DNA of 64,000 nucleotides, taken from contig UBXG01000010.1 in NCBI GenBank assembly GCA_900469475.1, forward strand, positions 1-64,000, given 5' to 3'. Below are positions 62,016-64,000 of this stretch, piece after piece (position 1 is the first letter of the stretch; every line of letters begins with the position of its first letter). Below the pieces are notes generated by a model. That model had not been told where the DNA came from, ran no database searches, and saw only the letters and a program-made list of their open reading frames with translations. This DNA is from Hyphomicrobiales bacterium. GTDB lineage: Bacteria; Pseudomonadota; Alphaproteobacteria; Rhizobiales; Rhizobiaceae. Both the position numbers and the translations under genes were made by a program.

Positions 62016-62639
62016 TCAGGGAAGGGCGTCGTAGCCGTCCGCAAAGCCCTTCAAATCCACAGGGATGCCGATGCCTTCTTCCGGCGACTGGAAGACGATG
62101 AAGGTTGCTGTGGCGCCGCTGCGCAGCGTCTTCAGCAACTGGTCCTCCAGCACAACCTCGGCATAGCAGCCATCGGAGAAGCAGCGCACGAAATAGGCGC
62201 GACCGATATCCTTGCCGTCGATATTGAGGCCGAGACCGTTTGGCAGCAGCACGCCGAGCGGCGCCAGCACGCGCAGGATCTTGGACTTGCGGTCAGCCGT
62301 CTTCAGCACGACGACGGACAGACCGATTTCCGGACGATCCTCGGCGATCACGTTCTGCATCAGCGCGCACTGCTCGGTCGCCGCGCCTGCCGGCTTGTCG
62401 CACACGACGGACCATGCACCGTGGCTGGACCGGACCGTACCCGGCGGTTGCGGAACCTGGCTTGTAGGCACCTGCTGCGTATGCGGCTGCTGCTGGCCCG
62501 GCTGGTCCGGCTGCAACTGTTGGGTCTGCTGCGCCGGCGGCTGAGTCTGCTGGCCCTGCTGCGCCCATGCGGGTGCGGCAACTGCGGCAGCGACGCTGCC
62601 GGTAACGAGCAAAAGCCGGGCGAGGGAACGAAAACCCAT
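62016..62639 (-). CDS. invasion-associated locus B (IalB) family protein
   Basis: A 207-residue exported protein. A signal peptide (MGFRSLARLLLVTGSVAAAV, ending AWA) is followed by a Gln/Pro-rich linker (QQGQQTQPPAQQTQQLQPDQ region, about 27-65). The IalB domain (about 66-200) has HGAWSVVCDKP, GLSVVVLKTADRK, GLNIDGKDIGRAYFVRCFSDGCYAEVVLED and four cysteines. Family members are periplasmic or surface proteins named after a Bartonella invasion locus; no symbiotic role is shown. ATG 62639 opens the signal peptide. It is divergent from ctaC. Confidence 0.88.
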   Translation of the reverse strand: MGFRSLARLLLVTGSVAAAVAAPAWAQQGQQTQPPAQQTQQLQPDQPGQQQPHTQQVPTSQVPQPPGTVRSSHGAWSVVCDKPAGAATEQCALMQNVIAEDRPEIGLSVVVLKTADRKSKILRVLAPLGVLLPNGLGLNIDGKDIGRAYFVRCFSDGCYAEVVLEDQLLKTLRSGATATFIVFQSPEEGIGIPVDLKGFADGYDALP

Positions 62640-62976
62640 GGAAACCTCTAGATTCGAATCAGTGCCGCTATTGTTGAAGCCCAGGCCGGCAAATGAAAAG
62701 CCCCGGCTGCTGGATTCCAACCGACTACGGCGGAAATACGACCTCTACTCCATTTTGTCCCGGCGGCGCCATGGACCGCGATGCAATTTTTCGTATGATG
62801 ATGAAATGCTTGCCATGTCCGCGACAAGCTTGGGGGGATATTCGCGCAAAAATGCCGCACTAACAAATGTCGTGAGTTGTTGCGGAGCACCCCAAACTGT
62901 GGTTTGAAGCGCAATGGATTGTAGGGATACTGCGTTTGAGGAAGATCTGGGATCAAACGCTGGAGGGAGAGACATC
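62640..62976. other. divergent promoter region of ialB and ctaC
   Basis: About 337 bp separating two divergent starts. It contains the ribosome binding site ggaggga (62962-62968) of ctaC. No gene or definite operator is recognised. Confidence 0.5.
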
Positions 62977-63867
62977 GTGATTAAGAGAGCTTACGCGGCT
63001 CTGGCGGCTATGATCTGTCTGCTTTTTGCGACAGGTAGCTACGCCGATCAGCCGAGACCTTGGGAAACCGGTATGCAGCAGGCGGCGACCGGCAACATGC
63101 ATCAAATCCGCTGGTTTGAGGCATACACGCTTTGGTTTATCATTCCGATCACGCTGCTTGTTCTGGTCCTGCTGGTGGTGGTCATGGTCAAGTTCCGGGC
63201 GTCCAAGAACCCGGTTCCGTCCAAGACGAGCCACAACACGCTGATCGAAGTCGTCTGGACGATCGGACCGGTCCTCATTCTTCTCTTCCTGGCTATTCCC
63301 TCCTTCAATCTTCTGACCGATCAGCTGACGTTCCCGGAAAAGACGGATGTCACCGTCAAGGCGACGGCGACGCAATGGCAGTGGAATTATGAATATGAGG
63401 GCAGTGGCGCGACGCCGGTCGCCTTCGACTCCTTCATGCTGAAGGAGCAGGACCGCGCCGCCGCCGGCAAGGACGATAAGTCGAAATATCCGCGGCTGCT
63501 CGCCGTCGATAACGAAATGGTCGTTCCCGTCGGCAAGAACGTGCGCCTTCTCATCACCGCCGCACCGACCGACGTCATCCATTCCTTCGCCTTGCCTGCA
63601 TTTGGTGTCAGGATTGACGCCATTCCGGGCCGTCTGAACGAAACCTGGTTCAATGCCGACCGCGAAGGCCTGTACTATGGACAGTGTTCCGAGCTCTGCG
63701 GCAAGGATCACTCCTTCATGCCGATCGCCATCCGTGTCGTCTCCGACGATCAGTACAAGCAGTGGCTTGCCGCTGCTGCAACCGATGTCGGCAAGGCGAA
63801 CAAGGCTCTGATGGCCGCCGTCGATCAACCGACGACCGTCAAGGTGGCGGAAAACACGGCGAAGTAA
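62977..63867 (+). CDS. ctaC: cytochrome c oxidase subunit II
   Basis: The CuA-bearing subunit of an aa3-type terminal oxidase; it accepts electrons from cytochrome c in the inner membrane. The 296-residue protein has a signal peptide (AAMICLLFATGSYA), two membrane helices (FIIPITLLVLVLLVVVMVKF and VVWTIGPVLILLFLAIP) and a periplasmic cupredoxin domain. All CuA ligands are present: His in DVIHSFALP, then Cys, Glu, Cys, His and Met in GQCSELCGKDHSFMPI (about 229-244). The start is GTG 62977 with ggagg upstream. It precedes ctaD by 13 bp. Confidence 0.95.
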   Translation: MIKRAYAALAAMICLLFATGSYADQPRPWETGMQQAATGNMHQIRWFEAYTLWFIIPITLLVLVLLVVVMVKFRASKNPVPSKTSHNTLIEVVWTIGPVLILLFLAIPSFNLLTDQLTFPEKTDVTVKATATQWQWNYEYEGSGATPVAFDSFMLKEQDRAAAGKDDKSKYPRLLAVDNEMVVPVGKNVRLLITAAPTDVIHSFALPAFGVRIDAIPGRLNETWFNADREGLYYGQCSELCGKDHSFMPIAIRVVSDDQYKQWLAAAATDVGKANKALMAAVDQPTTVKVAENTAK

Positions 63868-63880
63868 GAGGGTAGGAACA

Positions 63881-64000
63881 ATGGCTGGATCCAAGGCACA
63901 CGACGATCACTCGCATGATCTTCACGACGCCCACGCGCACGACGATCATCATGCACACAAGCAATCTTTCGCTGATCGTTGGCTATTTTCGACGAATCAC
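63881..64000 (+). CDS. ctaD: cytochrome c oxidase subunit I, N-terminal fragment
   Basis: The first 40 codons of the heme-copper oxidase catalytic subunit, cut by the window edge. It begins MAGSKAHDDHSHDLHDAHAH, a histidine- and aspartate-rich leader, and then reads SFADRWLFSTNH, the usual entry to subunit I (WLFSTNHKDIG). ATG 63881 follows aggaacaa. The rest of the gene lies beyond 64000. Confidence 0.88.
   Translation, partial: MAGSKAHDDHSHDLHDAHAHDDHHAHKQSFADRWLFSTNH

Noticed and set aside
60915..62651. Plus-strand open frame across tldD and ialB
   Set aside because: Spans two well-supported minus-strand genes and has no family match by eye.
1..64000. Search by eye for tRNA, rRNA, CRISPR, insertion sequences, prophage and toxin-antitoxin pairs
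   Set aside because: No convincing example was found. A tRNAscan or ISfinder run would be needed to exclude small or degraded ones.

Overview
The window is ordinary chromosome of a Rhizobiaceae alphaproteobacterium, most likely a Rhizobium. The reasons are GC-rich codon use, many genes of rhizobial type (bioMNY biotin ECF transporter, DUF6101, DUF1217, BA14K, IalB and HPE1-like proteins), RIME-like palindromic intergenic repeats, and alphaproteobacterial gene orders (ialB-tldD next to ctaC-ctaD, xseB-dxs, fabI-phosphatase, aroC-ribB). I found no rRNA or tRNA gene, insertion sequence, phage gene or CRISPR array.

Layout. 0-5 kb: a DUF559 gene between two copies of a palindromic repeat, then glyS, a DUF523 gene and a convergent sensory MCP. 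5-14 kb: purD, tex, a cyclopropane fatty acid synthase, small exported proteins, ubiA. 14-21 kb: an 838-residue DUF1217 repeat protein, then an FtsK motor without membrane segments. 20.5-25 kb: a MOSC gene divergent from a GntR/UTRA regulator around a perfect 20-bp palindrome, then an FAD dehydrogenase and a Sua5/TsaC protein. 25-28 kb: a cobalamin riboswitch in front of a Rieske oxygenase/reductase pair resembling glycine betaine demethylase GbcAB. 28-31 kb: a RIME-like mosaic, a GH25 lysozyme, BA14K, a CorA-type channel. 31-36 kb: an acyl-CoA dehydrogenase/crotonase pair facing a TrmA/RumA-type RNA methyltransferase and TlyA. 36-44.7 kb: DUF4424, a second MCP (with a CheR-binding tail), a GAF-GGDEF cyclase, dxs, a pirin, xseB and a histone-deacetylase-family gene. 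44.9-50 kb: a hotdog thioesterase, bioMNY, a YcaQ-type DNA glycosylase, an M19 dipeptidase, a GNAT enzyme. 50-56 kb: ribB with a degenerate ribA-like domain, aroC, DUF1344, a phosphatase, fabI, a J-domain protein. 56-64 kb: pdxH, a polysaccharide deacetylase, a D,D-carboxypeptidase with a SPOR domain, a MazG-like protein, tldD, ialB, ctaC and the first 40 codons of ctaD.

Most genes are housekeeping. The most interesting signals are regulatory: (1) the B12 riboswitch controlling a probable betaine demethylase, which would tie methyl and glycine supply to corrinoid status; (2) the HutC/PhnF-type operator shared by the MOSC gene and its regulator; (3) four exact TTAA-N7-TTAA motifs, the CtrA half-site arrangement, all found in intergenic DNA and three of them just upstream of a start codon. 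Palindromic repeats also supply stop codons, a protein tail and a ribosome binding site at gene borders.
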